A stretch of DNA of 64,000 nt from Macrococcoides caseolyticum (GTDB taxonomy: Bacteria > Bacillota > Bacilli > Staphylococcales > Staphylococcaceae): contig NZ_JAHCPS010000002.1 of assembly GCF_021366795.1 (NCBI RefSeq), forward strand, positions 62,001 through 126,000, written 5' to 3'. The translations under genes were made by a program, and so were the position numbers. The notes below the pieces were generated by a model. It was not told the DNA's origin and searched no databases. It saw only the letters and a program-made list of their open reading frames with translations. Within the stretch, counting starts at the first letter, position 1. Each line of letters begins with the position of its first letter. Below are positions 9,318 to 21,269 of the stretch, one piece after another.

Positions 9318-9464
9318 GAGGCTGTATGAACTGTGTTTAGGACCGAACAAATTGGAGACAACAACAAGAAATCGCACTTTGATTTCGACGTTGTTGATGA
9401 AATTTGTTGAGGTCCTGCAGTGAATACGCCGTTTAAGAGGCTGTATGAACTGCGTTTAGGATTC
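9318..9464 (+). repeat. Structured intergenic repeat, copy A (full unit plus truncated second unit)
   Basis: Unit 1 (9318-9436, 119 bases) and a shortened unit 2 (9437-9464) both begin GAGGCTGTATGAACTG. Unit 1 folds: AGGACC (9339-9344) with GGTCCT (9411-9416), AACAAATT (9346-9353) with AATTTGTT (9401-9408), CAACAAC (9359-9365) with GTTGTTG (9390-9396), and GAAATC (9368-9373) with GATTTC (9381-9386). Homologous to 53579-53698, where the stems differ in sequence but still pair. Confidence 0.8.
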
Positions 9465-9473
9465 TTTTTATAC

Positions 9474-9501
9474 AAAAAAACACACCACTGAAGTGGTGTG
9501 T
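9474..9501 (-). terminator. rpsU terminator
   Basis: Perfect ten-base stem ACACACCACT/AGTGGTGTGT (9480-9501) with a two-base loop, followed on the minus strand by a run of T. Confidence 0.9.
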
Positions 9502-9532
9502 TATCTATAAATAATATTTGAGGGAGCAATTA

Positions 9533-9709
9533 TTATTTAAATTTGCGTTTACGCGCTGCTTCTGATTTCTTTTTACGTTTAACACTTGGTTTTTCATAGA
9601 ACTCACGTTTACGAACTTCTTGAATCGTACCATTTTTAGAAACAGTACGTTTGAAACGACGTAAAGCATCTTCGATTGATTCGTTTTTACGAACTACAGT
9701 TTTAGACAT
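9533..9709 (-). CDS. rpsU: 30S ribosomal protein S21
   Basis: Small basic ribosomal subunit protein. Translation from ATG 9709 gives 58 residues starting [20 protein letters not shown] and ending in a Lys/Arg-rich tail, the family length. GGAGGG lies just upstream. It has its own promoter and terminator, so it is monocistronic here between mtaB and the floA operon. Confidence 0.97.
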   Translation of the reverse strand: MSKTVVRKNESIEDALRRFKRTVSKNGTIQEVRKREFYEKPSVKRKKKSEAARKRKFK

Positions 9710-9788
9710 TTAATTTCCCTCCCTCCAAATATCAACGGAACATATTAAACATAGATTTATTTAGATAAATATTTCTATGTACTAAAAC

Positions 9789-9817
9789 ATTATAATAGAT
9801 AATACTTTTTCGGTCAA
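9789..9817 (-). promoter_or_regulatory. rpsU promoter
   Basis: Minus strand TTGACC (9812-9817), 17-base spacer, TATAAT (9789-9794): nearly ideal vegetative promoter, fitting a ribosomal protein gene. The leader is about 75 bases. Confidence 0.85.
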
Positions 9818-9826
9818 CACTCATTT

Positions 9827-11182
9827 TTAATTTACAGTGACTTCCTTAAAATCTTCTACTTTTTTAAATAAATTTGGCAACACTTTAACGAATTGACCTT
9901 TATTTAATGGATAACCTACTTCTGTAATTTTCACTTTTACAAGTTCGCCAATTAAGCTTTCATCTGCTTCAAATTGCACTTTTAAATAATTGTCTGTATA
10001 GCCCACTAACATATTTTCATTACTTGCTTTTTCTTCAGGTATAACTTCAAGAACTTCACCTTCAAAGCGGCTGGCATATTCCTTAGCCAGTTGATCTGAC
10101 AGGCTTATGAGACGATGCACACGTTCATTCTTAACCTCTTCATCCACTTGATCTGTCATACGTGCTGCTGGTGTGCCAGTACGCATTGAATAAGGGAACA
10201 CATGAAGTTCAGAGAAACCATGTGCTTGAATAAAGTCATATGTTTCCTGGAATTCTTCTTCAGTTTCACCTGGGAATCCAACGATGACATCACTTGTAAC
10301 AGCAAGACCTGGCATGATAGCATGTAACTTTCTTAAACGTTCAGAGAAATGTTCCATCGTATATTTACGACGCATACGTTTCAATACAGTGTCACTGCCT
10401 GATTGTAATGGAATATGTAAGTGACGCACTACTTTCTCACTTTTATCAATTACATCAATTACTTCGTCAGTTAATTGACTCGCTTCAATAGAAGAGATAC
10501 GAATACGTTTCAAGCCATCTATCGTTTCTAAATCACGTAATAATTGTGCTAAATTGTAATCCTTTAAATCTTCTCCATAACCACCCGTATGGATACCTGT
10601 CAGAACGATTTCTTGATAACCAGATTGAACAAGTTGCGTTGCTTGACGAACAACTTCCTTTGGATCACGAGAACGCATTAAACCACGCGCCCAAGGGATA
10701 ATACAGAATGTACAGAAATTGTTACAACCTTCCTGAATTTTAAGTGATGCACGTGTACGATCTGTAAAGTAAGGTACATCTAACTCCTCATAAGTACGAT
10801 TCTTCATGATATTCGTCACACCGTTAATCGGTTGACGTTCAGCACGAAATTGTTCAATATACGGAAGCATCTTATGACGATCTTGTGTACCTACGACAAT
10901 GTCTACGCCTGCAATATCCATAATTTCTGCTGATGAAGTTTGTGCATAACATCCTGTGACACAAATGACAGCATCGGGATTGCGACGAATTGCACGACGT
11001 ATCACTTGTCGACTCTTCTTATCTCCAGTATTTGTTACGGTACATGTATTGATAACATAAACATCTGCATTTGTCTCGAAATCCACACGTTCGTAGTCAG
11101 CTTCTTTAAATAATTGCCAAATCGCTTCTGTTTCATAATGGTTTACTTTACAACCTAACGTATGAAATGCAACTGTTGACAT
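9827..11182 (-). CDS. mtaB: tRNA ms2t6A37 methylthiotransferase MtaB
   Basis: Radical-SAM enzyme that methylthiolates t6A37 in ANN-decoding tRNAs. The N-terminal UPF0004 domain has Cys11 in HTLGCKVNHYE plus further cysteines; the radical-SAM cluster motif CNNFCTFC lies near residue 155; a TRAM domain is at the end. 451 residues fits. It is the last gene of the long heat-shock-led cluster after rsmE, with a 165-base gap, so it may also have its own promoter. Confidence 0.95.
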   Translation of the reverse strand: MSTVAFHTLGCKVNHYETEAIWQLFKEADYERVDFETNADVYVINTCTVTNTGDKKSRQVIRRAIRRNPDAVICVTGCYAQTSSAEIMDIAGVDIVVGTQDRHKMLPYIEQFRAERQPINGVTNIMKNRTYEELDVPYFTDRTRASLKIQEGCNNFCTFCIIPWARGLMRSRDPKEVVRQATQLVQSGYQEIVLTGIHTGGYGEDLKDYNLAQLLRDLETIDGLKRIRISSIEASQLTDEVIDVIDKSEKVVRHLHIPLQSGSDTVLKRMRRKYTMEHFSERLRKLHAIMPGLAVTSDVIVGFPGETEEEFQETYDFIQAHGFSELHVFPYSMRTGTPAARMTDQVDEEVKNERVHRLISLSDQLAKEYASRFEGEVLEVIPEEKASNENMLVGYTDNYLKVQFEADESLIGELVKVKITEVGYPLNKGQFVKVLPNLFKKVEDFKEVTVN

Positions 11183-11347
11183 ATGTTCACCTCATTTATA
11201 ATTCTTTGCATTATATAAAAATAACATGAATATTAACAAGTTTCAATGTCAATATATCATCTATTACAATAAATATAATATTTTGAATTTATCATTTAAT
11301 AATAAAAAGAAATAGACGAGTGTCTATTTCTTAACATTTACGAATAA

Positions 11348-12088
11348 CTATACGTTTAGTTCAAAATAAAAACTTAGCGCTGATAATGCATACAACGGTG
11401 CTGTTTCTGCTCTTAATATACGTGGCCCTAAACCTACAGTTGTCCCGCTAAACAATGCAATTTCCGTCTCACTCAGTCCACCTTCCGGACCAAATATGAC
11501 ACAAACTTTATCACCATGTTTAATATGCTTTATCGCTTCAGTAAAACTTTTCGTTTCTCCCGTTTTCGCAGTTTCTTCATATGCAATCAGCACATGATCA
11601 AACACTTCTAATTCCTTTACAAGTGATTTCCCACTATTTGCAAACTGAACATAAGGTACAATTTGTCGATAACTCTGCTCAGCAGCTTCTTTCACAATCT
11701 TCTCAAAACGTTCTAATTTCTTCTGAAACTTCTTCTCATCAACTTTAACAATCGTTCGTTCACTTACAAACGGCATAAAGCTATGCGCACCGAGTTCTGT
11801 TGCCTTTTGAATCATCCACTCATACTTATCATTCTTCAATAATCCGCTGGCAATCGTCACTGAAATGGGCATTTCCGTTTGGATATCGAGTGGTTCCACC
11901 GCTTTTACAGTCACTTGACTTCCGATGTCAATCAATTCTACTACCATTGTGCCATTCGTAAAGTTGATGATGCACTGATCTCCTACGTGTTGACGCATCA
12001 CATTCTTAATATGATGTACATCATCTTTATGTTCAATTGTATATTGTTCTCCCACTTCAGCATGTGCATTCAGAAAATATCTTTGCAT
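11348..12088 (-). CDS. rsmE: 16S rRNA m3U1498 methyltransferase RsmE
   Basis: SPOUT-class methyltransferase acting on U1498 of 16S rRNA. The C-terminal knot motif VCVIFGPEGGLSETEI and the end GPRILRAETAPLYAL are diagnostic. I use MQRYF at 12088 (GAGG six bases upstream) instead of the longer frame to 12112, giving 246 residues. It starts two bases before the end of prmA. Confidence 0.95.
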   Translation of the reverse strand: MQRYFLNAHAEVGEQYTIEHKDDVHHIKNVMRQHVGDQCIINFTNGTMVVELIDIGSQVTVKAVEPLDIQTEMPISVTIASGLLKNDKYEWMIQKATELGAHSFMPFVSERTIVKVDEKKFQKKLERFEKIVKEAAEQSYRQIVPYVQFANSGKSLVKELEVFDHVLIAYEETAKTGETKSFTEAIKHIKHGDKVCVIFGPEGGLSETEIALFSGTTVGLGPRILRAETAPLYALSALSFYFELNV

Positions 12089-12089
12089 A

Positions 12090-13025
12090 TTATGCCTCTT
12101 TTCTGGCAGCAATTGCTATCCATCCACTTTCTCGCGTAATTTCAAGGATGTGATAGCCTACACGCTCTAAATGCTCCACAATCATTGTTTCTTTTTCTTC
12201 AATAATACCTGATGTAATCAACAGTCCATTATCATTTAACAATGCATAACTATCGTCAATCATTAAATCAACAATGTGTGCGAGTATATTCGCAAAGATT
12301 ACATCACGTTTTTCTGTTTCACCTTTTAATAAATTGCCAGGTTCAGCCGTAATTGCATCCAGGCAATCATTCTTCTCAAAATTATCTTGTGCAACTTTCA
12401 CTGCAACCGCATCTAAATCCAGAGCTTTTATCGGTGCAGCACCAAGTTTATGTGCTGCAATACTTAAGATTCCTGAACCTGTCCCGACATCAATCACGGA
12501 TTGATTCGGCAAGACATACTTCTCAATTAATTTTAAGCACATTGATGTCGTCGCATGATCACCTGTTCCAAATGCCATCCCAGGATCTAAATGAATTGCG
12601 TGTTCATTTTCTTGTAACGCATCATAACTTTCCCAGCTTGGTACAATCACAAATTTATCAGATACTTTAAATGCATGAAAGTGATTCTTCCATTCATTTG
12701 CCCAATCTTCTTCCTGTACTTCATCTGTCGTGATTTCCAGACGTGTCACTTCCACATCATGCAATTGATTAATTTTATCTTTTATGATTTCGATTATACC
12801 ATCATGGTAATCCAGTTCACTAAAATACACTTTTACACGTACATCTGACTCTGGATAATCCGCAGGGTCAAGTTCGTATATTTCACCAAATGTTTCAATA
12901 CGTCCTTTTTTTAATTCTTCACTATCTTCAATCACTACACCATTGGCACCAACTTCATTTAATATCTCTGCAATAAATGGTTCCAGTTCATGATTGATCA
13001 TTAACGTAATTTCTTTATAATTCAT
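12090..13025 (-). CDS. prmA: Ribosomal protein L11 methyltransferase
   Basis: Methylates lysines of ribosomal protein L11. The SAM-binding motif VIDVGTGSGILSIAAHKLGA is near residue 178, and DPGMAFGTGDHATT precedes it. 311 residues is normal. It follows dnaJ by two bases, the usual Firmicutes order. Confidence 0.96.
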   Translation of the reverse strand: MNYKEITLMINHELEPFIAEILNEVGANGVVIEDSEELKKGRIETFGEIYELDPADYPESDVRVKVYFSELDYHDGIIEIIKDKINQLHDVEVTRLEITTDEVQEEDWANEWKNHFHAFKVSDKFVIVPSWESYDALQENEHAIHLDPGMAFGTGDHATTSMCLKLIEKYVLPNQSVIDVGTGSGILSIAAHKLGAAPIKALDLDAVAVKVAQDNFEKNDCLDAITAEPGNLLKGETEKRDVIFANILAHIVDLMIDDSYALLNDNGLLITSGIIEEKETMIVEHLERVGYHILEITRESGWIAIAARKEA

Positions 13026-13027
13026 AA

Positions 13028-14140
13028 TTATTCTCCTTTAAAGAAGCGTTTTGTTTTATCAAAGAAATTAGAAGGTTGTTCTGTAATATCCGTGCCATCA
13101 ATTTCAGCAAATTCACGTAATAATTCCGCTTGACGATTTGTCATTTTCACTGGAGTCTTCACATTTACTGTAACATATAAGTCACCATTACCATAACCAT
13201 GAACATTCGCAACACCTTTATCACGTAGTCGGAATCGTTTGCCTGTTTGCGTACCTGCAGGAATTGTCAACATGACTTTACCTGTCAACGTTGGTACTTC
13301 TATTTCATCACCGAGTGCAGCTTGAGCAATCGTTAAATCTAACGTGTAGAATAAATCATCGCCTTCACGTTCAAACTTATCACTTGGTTGTACTCGGAAT
13401 ACAACATATAAATCACCTGCTGGTCCACCATTTACACCAGGTTCACCTTGACCAGATAAACGAATTTGTTGTCCGTTATCTACACCCGCTGGCACATTTA
13501 CTTTGATTTTAACTGTTTTTATGACGCGACCAGTACCATGACAGTCATGACATTTCTCTTCGAATGTTTTTCCTGTACCACCACAATCAGGACATGGTCG
13601 TTCAGTTCTTACACGACCAAACGGCGTATTTTGTTCCACATGAACATTTCCACGGCCATGACACGTGTTACATGTATTCACTTTCGTGCCTGGTTTTGCC
13701 CCAGTTCCATGACATGTATCACATTCTACTTCTTTTTTCACCGAAATTTCTTTCTCTGTACCAAAGACAGAATCCTCAAAAGAAATATTCATTTGATATT
13801 GCAAATCGTCACCTTTTCTAGGCGCATTTGGGTCACGACGTGTAGCACCACCGAAGAATGAACTGAAGATATCCTCAAATCCGCCAAAGCCACCGAAGTC
13901 TTGTCCACCAAAGCTTTGGCCCATACCTGCATGACCAAATTGATCATATTGTGCTTTCTTTTGTTCATCACTTAACACTTCGTAAGCTTCTGCAATTTCT
14001 TTAAATTTTACATCTGCATCTGGCTCTTTATTAATGTCCGGATGATATTTTTTTGATAATTTTTTATATGCACGTTTTATTTCTTCTTTAGAAGCACCTT
14101 TTTGAAGACCAAGTACCTCATAATAATCTCTTTTCGCCAC
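13028..14140 (-). CDS. dnaJ: Co-chaperone DnaJ
   Basis: Hsp40 that delivers clients to DnaK and stimulates its ATPase. The J domain (residues 1-70) has His33-Pro34-Asp35. A Gly/Phe-rich linker, four CxxCxGxG zinc-finger repeats (about 135-205) and two C-terminal substrate-binding domains follow. 370 residues is typical. A hairpin separates it from dnaK, which may lower dnaJ relative to dnaK. Confidence 0.98.
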   Translation of the reverse strand: MAKRDYYEVLGLQKGASKEEIKRAYKKLSKKYHPDINKEPDADVKFKEIAEAYEVLSDEQKKAQYDQFGHAGMGQSFGGQDFGGFGGFEDIFSSFFGGATRRDPNAPRKGDDLQYQMNISFEDSVFGTEKEISVKKEVECDTCHGTGAKPGTKVNTCNTCHGRGNVHVEQNTPFGRVRTERPCPDCGGTGKTFEEKCHDCHGTGRVIKTVKIKVNVPAGVDNGQQIRLSGQGEPGVNGGPAGDLYVVFRVQPSDKFEREGDDLFYTLDLTIAQAALGDEIEVPTLTGKVMLTIPAGTQTGKRFRLRDKGVANVHGYGNGDLYVTVNVKTPVKMTNRQAELLREFAEIDGTDITEQPSNFFDKTKRFFKGE

Positions 14141-14177
14141 GTTTCATTCTCCTTTGCTCTTTTAAGTCAGTTAAAGA

Positions 14178-14212
14178 AAAAGTCAAAGCCAATAAATTGA
14201 CTTTGACTTTTA
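14178..14212 (-). terminator. Intercistronic hairpin between dnaK and dnaJ
   Basis: AAAGTCAAAG pairs with a CTTTGACTTT-type arm around a roughly 11-base loop; T-rich sequence follows on the minus strand. Probably a partial terminator or mRNA processing/stability signal. Confidence 0.6.
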
Positions 14213-14224
14213 AGATCTTACTTA

Positions 14225-16069
<1,845 letters not shown>

Positions 16070-16152
16070 TTATTTAGCTAAATTTACATTTTGTTTGATT
16101 AAAGTATTTAAAAATAAAATTTATACCATAATGATGCTAACCGATATAAAAA

Positions 16153-16728
16153 CTACTCATTTACTTTAACCATTGACGCACGTAATACGCGCTCTTTTAA
16201 TTTATAACCTTTTTGAAGCTCTTCTAAAACGATTCCTGATGATTTATCAGGATCACTTTCCTGCATCACTGCTTGATGATAGTTTGGATCAAAAGGTTGA
16301 TCAATCGCATCAATCACTTCAAGGCCATTTTCTTTTAAAGAGTTTAATAAACTTTCATAAACCATCTCTACACCTTTATGTAGAGATTTAAACTCTTCAC
16401 TTTCACCTTTTTGTGCGAGTGCACGTTCAATATTATCAAGTGTTGGCAAGATGTCACGCAACACATTTTGTGAACGATAAGTGCGTTCTGTATCTAATTC
16501 TGCACGTGTGCGTTTTTTATAATTTTCAAATTCAGCATAAAGTCGTAAATACTTCTCTTCTGCTGCATTTAATGCATTTTTCGTTTCAGTTAATTCATCG
16601 ATTTCTTCTTCTTGCTCAATTGCTTCAATAGGTGCTTCTGGTACAATTTCATCCGTAACATCTTTTTCTACTGTTTCATTTGTTTCATTTACTGATTCAA
16701 CTTTTTTGTCTTCATTCGTTTCTGACAA
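16153..16728 (-). CDS. grpE: Nucleotide exchange factor GrpE
   Basis: Releases ADP from DnaK. An acidic, low-complexity N-terminus (about residues 1-50) is followed by a long coiled coil and a C-terminal beta domain with [19 protein letters not shown] and the ending [10 protein letters not shown]. 191 residues. It sits between hrcA and dnaK. Confidence 0.97.
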   Translation of the reverse strand: MSETNEDKKVESVNETNETVEKDVTDEIVPEAPIEAIEQEEEIDELTETKNALNAAEEKYLRLYAEFENYKKRTRAELDTERTYRSQNVLRDILPTLDNIERALAQKGESEEFKSLHKGVEMVYESLLNSLKENGLEVIDAIDQPFDPNYHQAVMQESDPDKSSGIVLEELQKGYKLKERVLRASMVKVNE

Positions 16729-16740
16729 GATAGTACCTCC

Positions 16741-17688
16741 TTATAACAAGTGATGAATACTTGCTAATTTATTAAAGACTTTTCGGTAACTCATTTGTGT
16801 AGGTCCAATGACCGCAATTTTACCATTCACTTTATTTAAATGAATGGGTGTCGTTACAATTGAGATACCTTGTAAGTTCTTATCAATTTCCTGACCTAAA
16901 GTCACTTGAATATTATTGGATTCTAAATTACTCAAAATTGCAGGTAAATTGTCAGAATCAATAAACTTCAAAGTTTCTTTTACTGCATGCACATTATCTG
17001 AATCAATTAATTCATACAAATATTCTCTTCCTTCAAAATAAATGGCATGAGAAGTTGTTTGTGCTTTCTTTACAATTTCAGATTTTAAATGTGACAACGG
17101 TAATTGTTTAAACCCTTGATGATTCACATCAAAGTGTATGTTACCTTCAATAATTGCAAGTAAATTCTGATTTAAATAATTATTCATACGCTCAATTTCT
17201 TGTCTCGTTAAACGTACTTGCCATGAAATTTGTTGATGTTCAACATTACCATTTTCATAGACAATAATTAATACCAAATTTGTCGGTGTTAAATACGTCA
17301 AATGAATTTGCGAAATTGATCGCTTATCGATTTCTGTCGTCGTTGCAATCGATAAATATTGTGTATCCATCGCAATTTCCTTCGCGAGCATTCTAAAGTC
17401 AACAAAGTTGGTTTGATCTGTAAAGAAATGTTCTTCATAAGGAAATTCCTTTTGCAACGCTTCAACATAAAATTTGTAGCCTGCTTCAGAAGGGATACGA
17501 CCACTTGAAGAATGCATCTTTTCAATTAAACCATGGTCTTCAAGGCGTTTCATTTCCGCTCTGATCGTCGCTGGACTGACATTTAAATTATGTTGTTCAA
17601 TCAGTTTCTTTGAACCGATAGGTGATCCACTATCAACAAAATCCTCAACAATTACGTTTAATAAATGTAATTGTCTATCTGTTAGCAT
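16741..17688 (-). CDS. hrcA: Heat-inducible transcription repressor HrcA
   Basis: Binds CIRCE and represses class I heat-shock genes. An N-terminal winged helix (about residues 1-75, with LNVSPATIRAEMKRLEDHGLI) and a GAF-like domain (about 100-230) are visible. I use MLTDRQLHLLN at 17688, after AGGTGG, giving 315 residues; the longer frame to 17706 would start inside CIRCE. First gene of its operon and autoregulated. Confidence 0.96.
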   Translation of the reverse strand: MLTDRQLHLLNVIVEDFVDSGSPIGSKKLIEQHNLNVSPATIRAEMKRLEDHGLIEKMHSSSGRIPSEAGYKFYVEALQKEFPYEEHFFTDQTNFVDFRMLAKEIAMDTQYLSIATTTEIDKRSISQIHLTYLTPTNLVLIIVYENGNVEHQQISWQVRLTRQEIERMNNYLNQNLLAIIEGNIHFDVNHQGFKQLPLSHLKSEIVKKAQTTSHAIYFEGREYLYELIDSDNVHAVKETLKFIDSDNLPAILSNLESNNIQVTLGQEIDKNLQGISIVTTPIHLNKVNGKIAVIGPTQMSYRKVFNKLASIHHLL

Positions 17689-17699
17689 ATTCCACCTCA

Positions 17700-17726
17700 T
17701 TAGCACTCTATTACCTCAAGTGCTAA
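17700..17726. promoter_or_regulatory. CIRCE operator
   Basis: TTAGCACTC-N9-AAGTGCTAA, matching the CIRCE consensus inverted repeat except for one base in the right arm. It ends 11 bases before the hrcA start codon, downstream of the promoter. Confidence 0.95.
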
Positions 17727-17730
17727 TAAC

Positions 17731-17759
17731 AATTTATCAAATTGGTCAAAGTATGTCAA
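17731..17759 (-). promoter_or_regulatory. hrcA operon promoter
   Basis: Minus strand TTGACA (17754-17759), 17-base spacer, TAAATT (17731-17736). A perfect -35 compensates a weak -10; CIRCE lies directly downstream, as expected for HrcA repression. Confidence 0.65.
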
Positions 17760-17783
17760 CATATAACACTCAAAAATAATAAA

Positions 17784-17833
17784 AACAAAAAAAGTTCTTA
17801 AAAACCGTGTTATTACACAGTTAATAAGAACTT
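17784..17833 (-). terminator. hemW terminator
   Basis: AAGTTCTTA/TAAGAACTT outer stem (17792-17833), with an inner pairing, and a T run on the minus strand. The 5' arm lies within the end of hemW. Confidence 0.85.
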
Positions 17834-18928
17834 CTCAAAGACATCATTTCCACGCATTCGACCTTGACGGGTCAGTTTCATTTGATTATTTTCATATATA
17901 ATTTGACCTTCATTTAGCAAACGTTGAACGACAGTGCCAAACACTTCTTTAAAATTGACGCCATAGCGTTGTTCGAAATCAAGCACATTAATGCCTTCAT
18001 TTAACCGTAATCCTAAAAACATATATTCTTCCATTGAGGCTTCTTTATCGACGGGTATCACTTCTTTAACAGCATTGCCTGCTTTCATCGCTTTTATATA
18101 ATGTGGTACAGGCACAACATTGTAATACCGTTTCCCATTGACATACCCGTGACTACCTGCACCGGCTCCATAATACTCATTATTTGTCCAGTATACTTTA
18201 TTATGCAGTGATTCAAAGTCACCTTTCGCATAGTTCGAAATTTCATACTGATGAAATCCATGTAGTGCTAAGAAATCCATTGTGTATTCATACATTTCCT
18301 GAGCCAACGTTTCATCCGGCATTTGAAGTAAACCTTTCTTATATTGATTATAGAATTGCGTCTTCGGTTCTAATATAAGTGAATAACTAGAAATGTGATT
18401 AATGTCTAGTTGAACCGCTTGTTCAAGATCATACATACACTCTTCTAATGTTTGCGTCGGTAAATGGTACATTAAATCAATACTCACCGATTGAATGCCT
18501 AAACGATTCGCATCATTTACAGCTTGTTTAATATCACTTTCAACATGCGTCCTGCCTAAAGACTTTAATAAACGATTATTAAATGTTTGGACACCAAGTG
18601 ATAAACGATTGACACCAAACTGCTTCATAATCGCAATTTTATCGGTTGTGAGTTCATCAGGATTGGCTTCTACCGTAAATTCACTAGTAATATTAAATCG
18701 GTTCGTCACAAAGTGAAGTAAACGTTCTAACTGATTATTAGATAAAGCAGTCGGCGTTCCTCCACCAATAAAAACTGTATAAATGGTATCTTCCTCAATC
18801 ATATCCAACTCTTTGATAAGTGCATCTAAATATTCATCTACTGGCTGATTCTTAATTAAAAATTTATTAAAGTCACAATACGTACAAATACGATTACAAA
18901 ACGGAATATGAATATATAGACTTCTCAC
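17813..18928 (-). CDS. hemW: Heme chaperone HemW (radical SAM)
   Basis: Radical-SAM family protein now assigned to heme delivery rather than coproporphyrinogen oxidation. The cluster cysteines are Cys11, Cys15 and Cys18 in HIPFCNRICTYCDF. IGGGTPTAL and the C-terminal HemN domain follow. The motif typical of true HemN is not evident. 371 residues; GTG start at 18928 after GGAGGG. Downstream of lepA and upstream of hrcA as in Bacillus. Confidence 0.93.
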   Translation of the reverse strand: MRSLYIHIPFCNRICTYCDFNKFLIKNQPVDEYLDALIKELDMIEEDTIYTVFIGGGTPTALSNNQLERLLHFVTNRFNITSEFTVEANPDELTTDKIAIMKQFGVNRLSLGVQTFNNRLLKSLGRTHVESDIKQAVNDANRLGIQSVSIDLMYHLPTQTLEECMYDLEQAVQLDINHISSYSLILEPKTQFYNQYKKGLLQMPDETLAQEMYEYTMDFLALHGFHQYEISNYAKGDFESLHNKVYWTNNEYYGAGAGSHGYVNGKRYYNVVPVPHYIKAMKAGNAVKEVIPVDKEASMEEYMFLGLRLNEGINVLDFEQRYGVNFKEVFGTVVQRLLNEGQIIYENNQMKLTRQGRMRGNDVFEKFLLTV

Positions 18929-18948
18929 GCTTGTCCCTCCAAATTGAA

Positions 18949-18980
18949 AACACGATTGCTCTTAAAGATACAATCGTGTT
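18949..18980 (-). terminator. lepA terminator
   Basis: AACACGATTG paired with CAATCGTGTT around a 12-base loop, with TTTTC following on the minus strand; it lies between lepA and hemW. Confidence 0.8.
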
Positions 18981-18986
18981 CCAAAT

Positions 18987-20810
18987 TTATTCTTCGTCCA
19001 TTTTTAATACAGCTAAGAAAGCATCTTGTGGGATTTCAACAGATCCAACTGCTTTCATCTTCGCTTTACCTGCTTTTTGTTTTTCAAGTAACTTACGTTT
19101 ACGTGAAATATCCCCACCGTAACATTTAGCTAGGACGTTCTTACCGATCGATTTAATATTTGTTCGTGCAATAATCTTCTGTCCAATCGCTGCTTGAACC
19201 GGTACTTCGAATTGTTGTCGTGGAATTAAAGTCTTAAGCTTCTCAACAATAACTTTACCACGCTCGTAGGCAAAATCTCTATGTACGATGAAGCTTAACG
19301 CATCGACACTTTCACCATTTAATAAGATATCCATCTTCACTAATCGACTTTCCTGATAGCCGATTAATTCGTAATCAAATGACGCATAACCTTTTGTATT
19401 TGATTTTAACTGGTCAAAGAAATCAAACACAACTTCAGATAATGGTATCTCATAAATAATATTCACACGGATATCATCCATATAGTCCATTGTCTTAAAG
19501 TTACCACGTTTTCTTTGACACAATTCCATAACAGAACCTACATAGTCATTCGGAACCATAATACTCGCCTTTACATATGGTTCATAAATTTTATCTATTT
19601 TTTGTGGATCTGGCATCTTGGATGGATTGTCCACAATCACTTCAGTACGATCTGTCATTTCACATTTGTAAATTACAGATGGTGCAGTCGCAATTAATTC
19701 AATTCCGAATTCACGTTCAATACGCTCTTGAATAATTTCCATGTGTAGAAGCCCCAGGAAACCAACACGGAAACCAAAACCTAATGCTTGAGATGTTTCT
19801 GCTTCAAATTCAAGTGAAGCATCATTCAACTGAAGTTTCTCAAGTGCTTCACGTAAATCATTGTATTTTCCAGTATCTATTGGATAGATACCGCAGAATA
19901 CCATTGGATTCATTTTCTTATAACCTTGTAATGGTTCTGGTGCAGGGTTATTCGCTAACGTAATCGTATCCCCAACACGAGAATCCGCTACGTTTTTAAT
20001 TGAAGCAGCAATATAACCAACATCGCCAACTGTAAGTTCTTCAACAGGCAGTTGTTTCGGTGTATTGATTCCAACTTCAACAACTTCAAATGTTTTACCT
20101 GTCGACATCATTTTAATTTTATCGCCGGCTTTAACAGTTCCATCAATGATTCTTATAGATGAAATAACACCACGGTACGCGTCAAATGCACTATCAAAGA
20201 TTAATGCCTTAAGTGGCGCTTGTGGATCTCCTGTTGGTGCAGGAACTTTTTCAACAATTTGTTCCAATATTTCATCAATACCGATATTTGCTTTCGCAGA
20301 GGCTAAGACCGCTTCACTTGCATCTAAACCAATCACATCTTCAATTTCCTGACGGATACGTTCAGGTTCTGCCGCCGGTAAATCAATCTTATTGATAACT
20401 GGCAGTAATTCTAAATCATTATCTAATGCAAGATAAACATTTGCGAGTGTTTGCGCCTCAATGCCTTGTGCTGCATCAACAACGAGAATAGCACCCTCAC
20501 ATGCTGCAAGACTTCTTGACACTTCATATGTGAAATCGACGTGTCCAGGTGTATCAATAAGATGGAAAATATAAGTTTCACCATCTTTTGCTGTGTAATT
20601 TAATTGTACAGCATTTAATTTAATCGTAATACCACGCTCACGTTCTAAATCCATAGAATCTAAGAGCTGAGATTTCATTTCACGTGATGCAACTGTTTTT
20701 GTATTTTCAAGAATTCTATCTGCTAACGTTGACTTCCCGTGATCGATATGTGCGATAATTGAGAAGTTCCTTATTTTTTCCTGACGGCTTAATCGCTGTT
20801 CATTATTCAT
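18987..20810 (-). CDS. lepA: Elongation factor 4 (LepA)
   Basis: Translational GTPase linked to ribosome biogenesis and back-translocation. P-loop [17 protein letters not shown] and NKIDLP are visible, then EF-G-like domains and the LepA-specific C-terminus. I choose [17 protein letters not shown] at 20810, giving the family length of 607; the longer frame to 20903 adds a non-homologous AT-rich extension. The ribosome site is weak (GTTGGG). Divergent from rpsT. Confidence 0.97.
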   Translation of the reverse strand: MNNEQRLSRQEKIRNFSIIAHIDHGKSTLADRILENTKTVASREMKSQLLDSMDLERERGITIKLNAVQLNYTAKDGETYIFHLIDTPGHVDFTYEVSRSLAACEGAILVVDAAQGIEAQTLANVYLALDNDLELLPVINKIDLPAAEPERIRQEIEDVIGLDASEAVLASAKANIGIDEILEQIVEKVPAPTGDPQAPLKALIFDSAFDAYRGVISSIRIIDGTVKAGDKIKMMSTGKTFEVVEVGINTPKQLPVEELTVGDVGYIAASIKNVADSRVGDTITLANNPAPEPLQGYKKMNPMVFCGIYPIDTGKYNDLREALEKLQLNDASLEFEAETSQALGFGFRVGFLGLLHMEIIQERIEREFGIELIATAPSVIYKCEMTDRTEVIVDNPSKMPDPQKIDKIYEPYVKASIMVPNDYVGSVMELCQRKRGNFKTMDYMDDIRVNIIYEIPLSEVVFDFFDQLKSNTKGYASFDYELIGYQESRLVKMDILLNGESVDALSFIVHRDFAYERGKVIVEKLKTLIPRQQFEVPVQAAIGQKIIARTNIKSIGKNVLAKCYGGDISRKRKLLEKQKAGKAKMKAVGSVEIPQDAFLAVLKMDEE

Positions 20811-20986
20811 GTTTATTTGCCCAACTTTCTTAAATTGTACGTATATTTGATTATAACAACTCTTAAACAGTTCTTCAATTAGTTTTAAAAATATAGATTG
20901 CATATAACGCGTGAATTTGATAAAATATTTCTTGTTGCAATCAAAATATCTATTTTAAGTGCAAGACATTTCTAGGAGGTGACATT

Positions 20987-21235
20987 ATGCCAAACATTAA
21001 ATCTGCAATCAAACGTGTTACAACTAACAATAAAGCACAACAAGCTAACATTTCTCAAAAGAATGATATGCGTACTGCTGTGAAAAATGCAAAAGCGGCA
21101 ATTGAAAACAACGCTGACAATAAATCAGAATTAGTACAAGTAGCTGTTAAAAAGATTGATAAAGCTGCAAAAAGCAACTTAATCCATTCTAACAAAGCTG
21201 ACCGTTTAAAATCACAAGTTATGCGTAACAAATAA
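20987..21235 (+). CDS. rpsT: 30S ribosomal protein S20
   Basis: Primary 16S rRNA-binding protein. 82 residues rich in Lys and Ala, starting MPNIKSAIKRVTTNNKAQ, with AGGAGGTGAC upstream. It is convergent with holA and shares its terminator. Confidence 0.97.
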   Translation: MPNIKSAIKRVTTNNKAQQANISQKNDMRTAVKNAKAAIENNADNKSELVQVAVKKIDKAAKSNLIHSNKADRLKSQVMRNK

Positions 21236-21245
21236 TGCATAAATG

Positions 21246-21269
21246 AAGCGACCCTTGGGTCGCTTTTTT
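21246..21269. terminator. rpsT/holA shared terminator
   Basis: AAGCGACCC/GGGTCGCTT stem with a tiny loop, followed by TTTT on the plus strand. It ends at the holA stop, so it can act both ways. Confidence 0.9.

Noticed and set aside
9215-9529. Open frame of about 100 codons on the minus strand across the nfeD-rpsU gap
   Set aside because: It runs through the structured repeat, the rpsU terminator and the nfeD promoter; composition and product resemble no protein.
13466-13861. 131-codon plus-strand frame opposite dnaJ, Cys/His/Thr-rich
   Set aside because: Mirror of the dnaJ zinc-finger codons; no start signal and dnaJ is intact.
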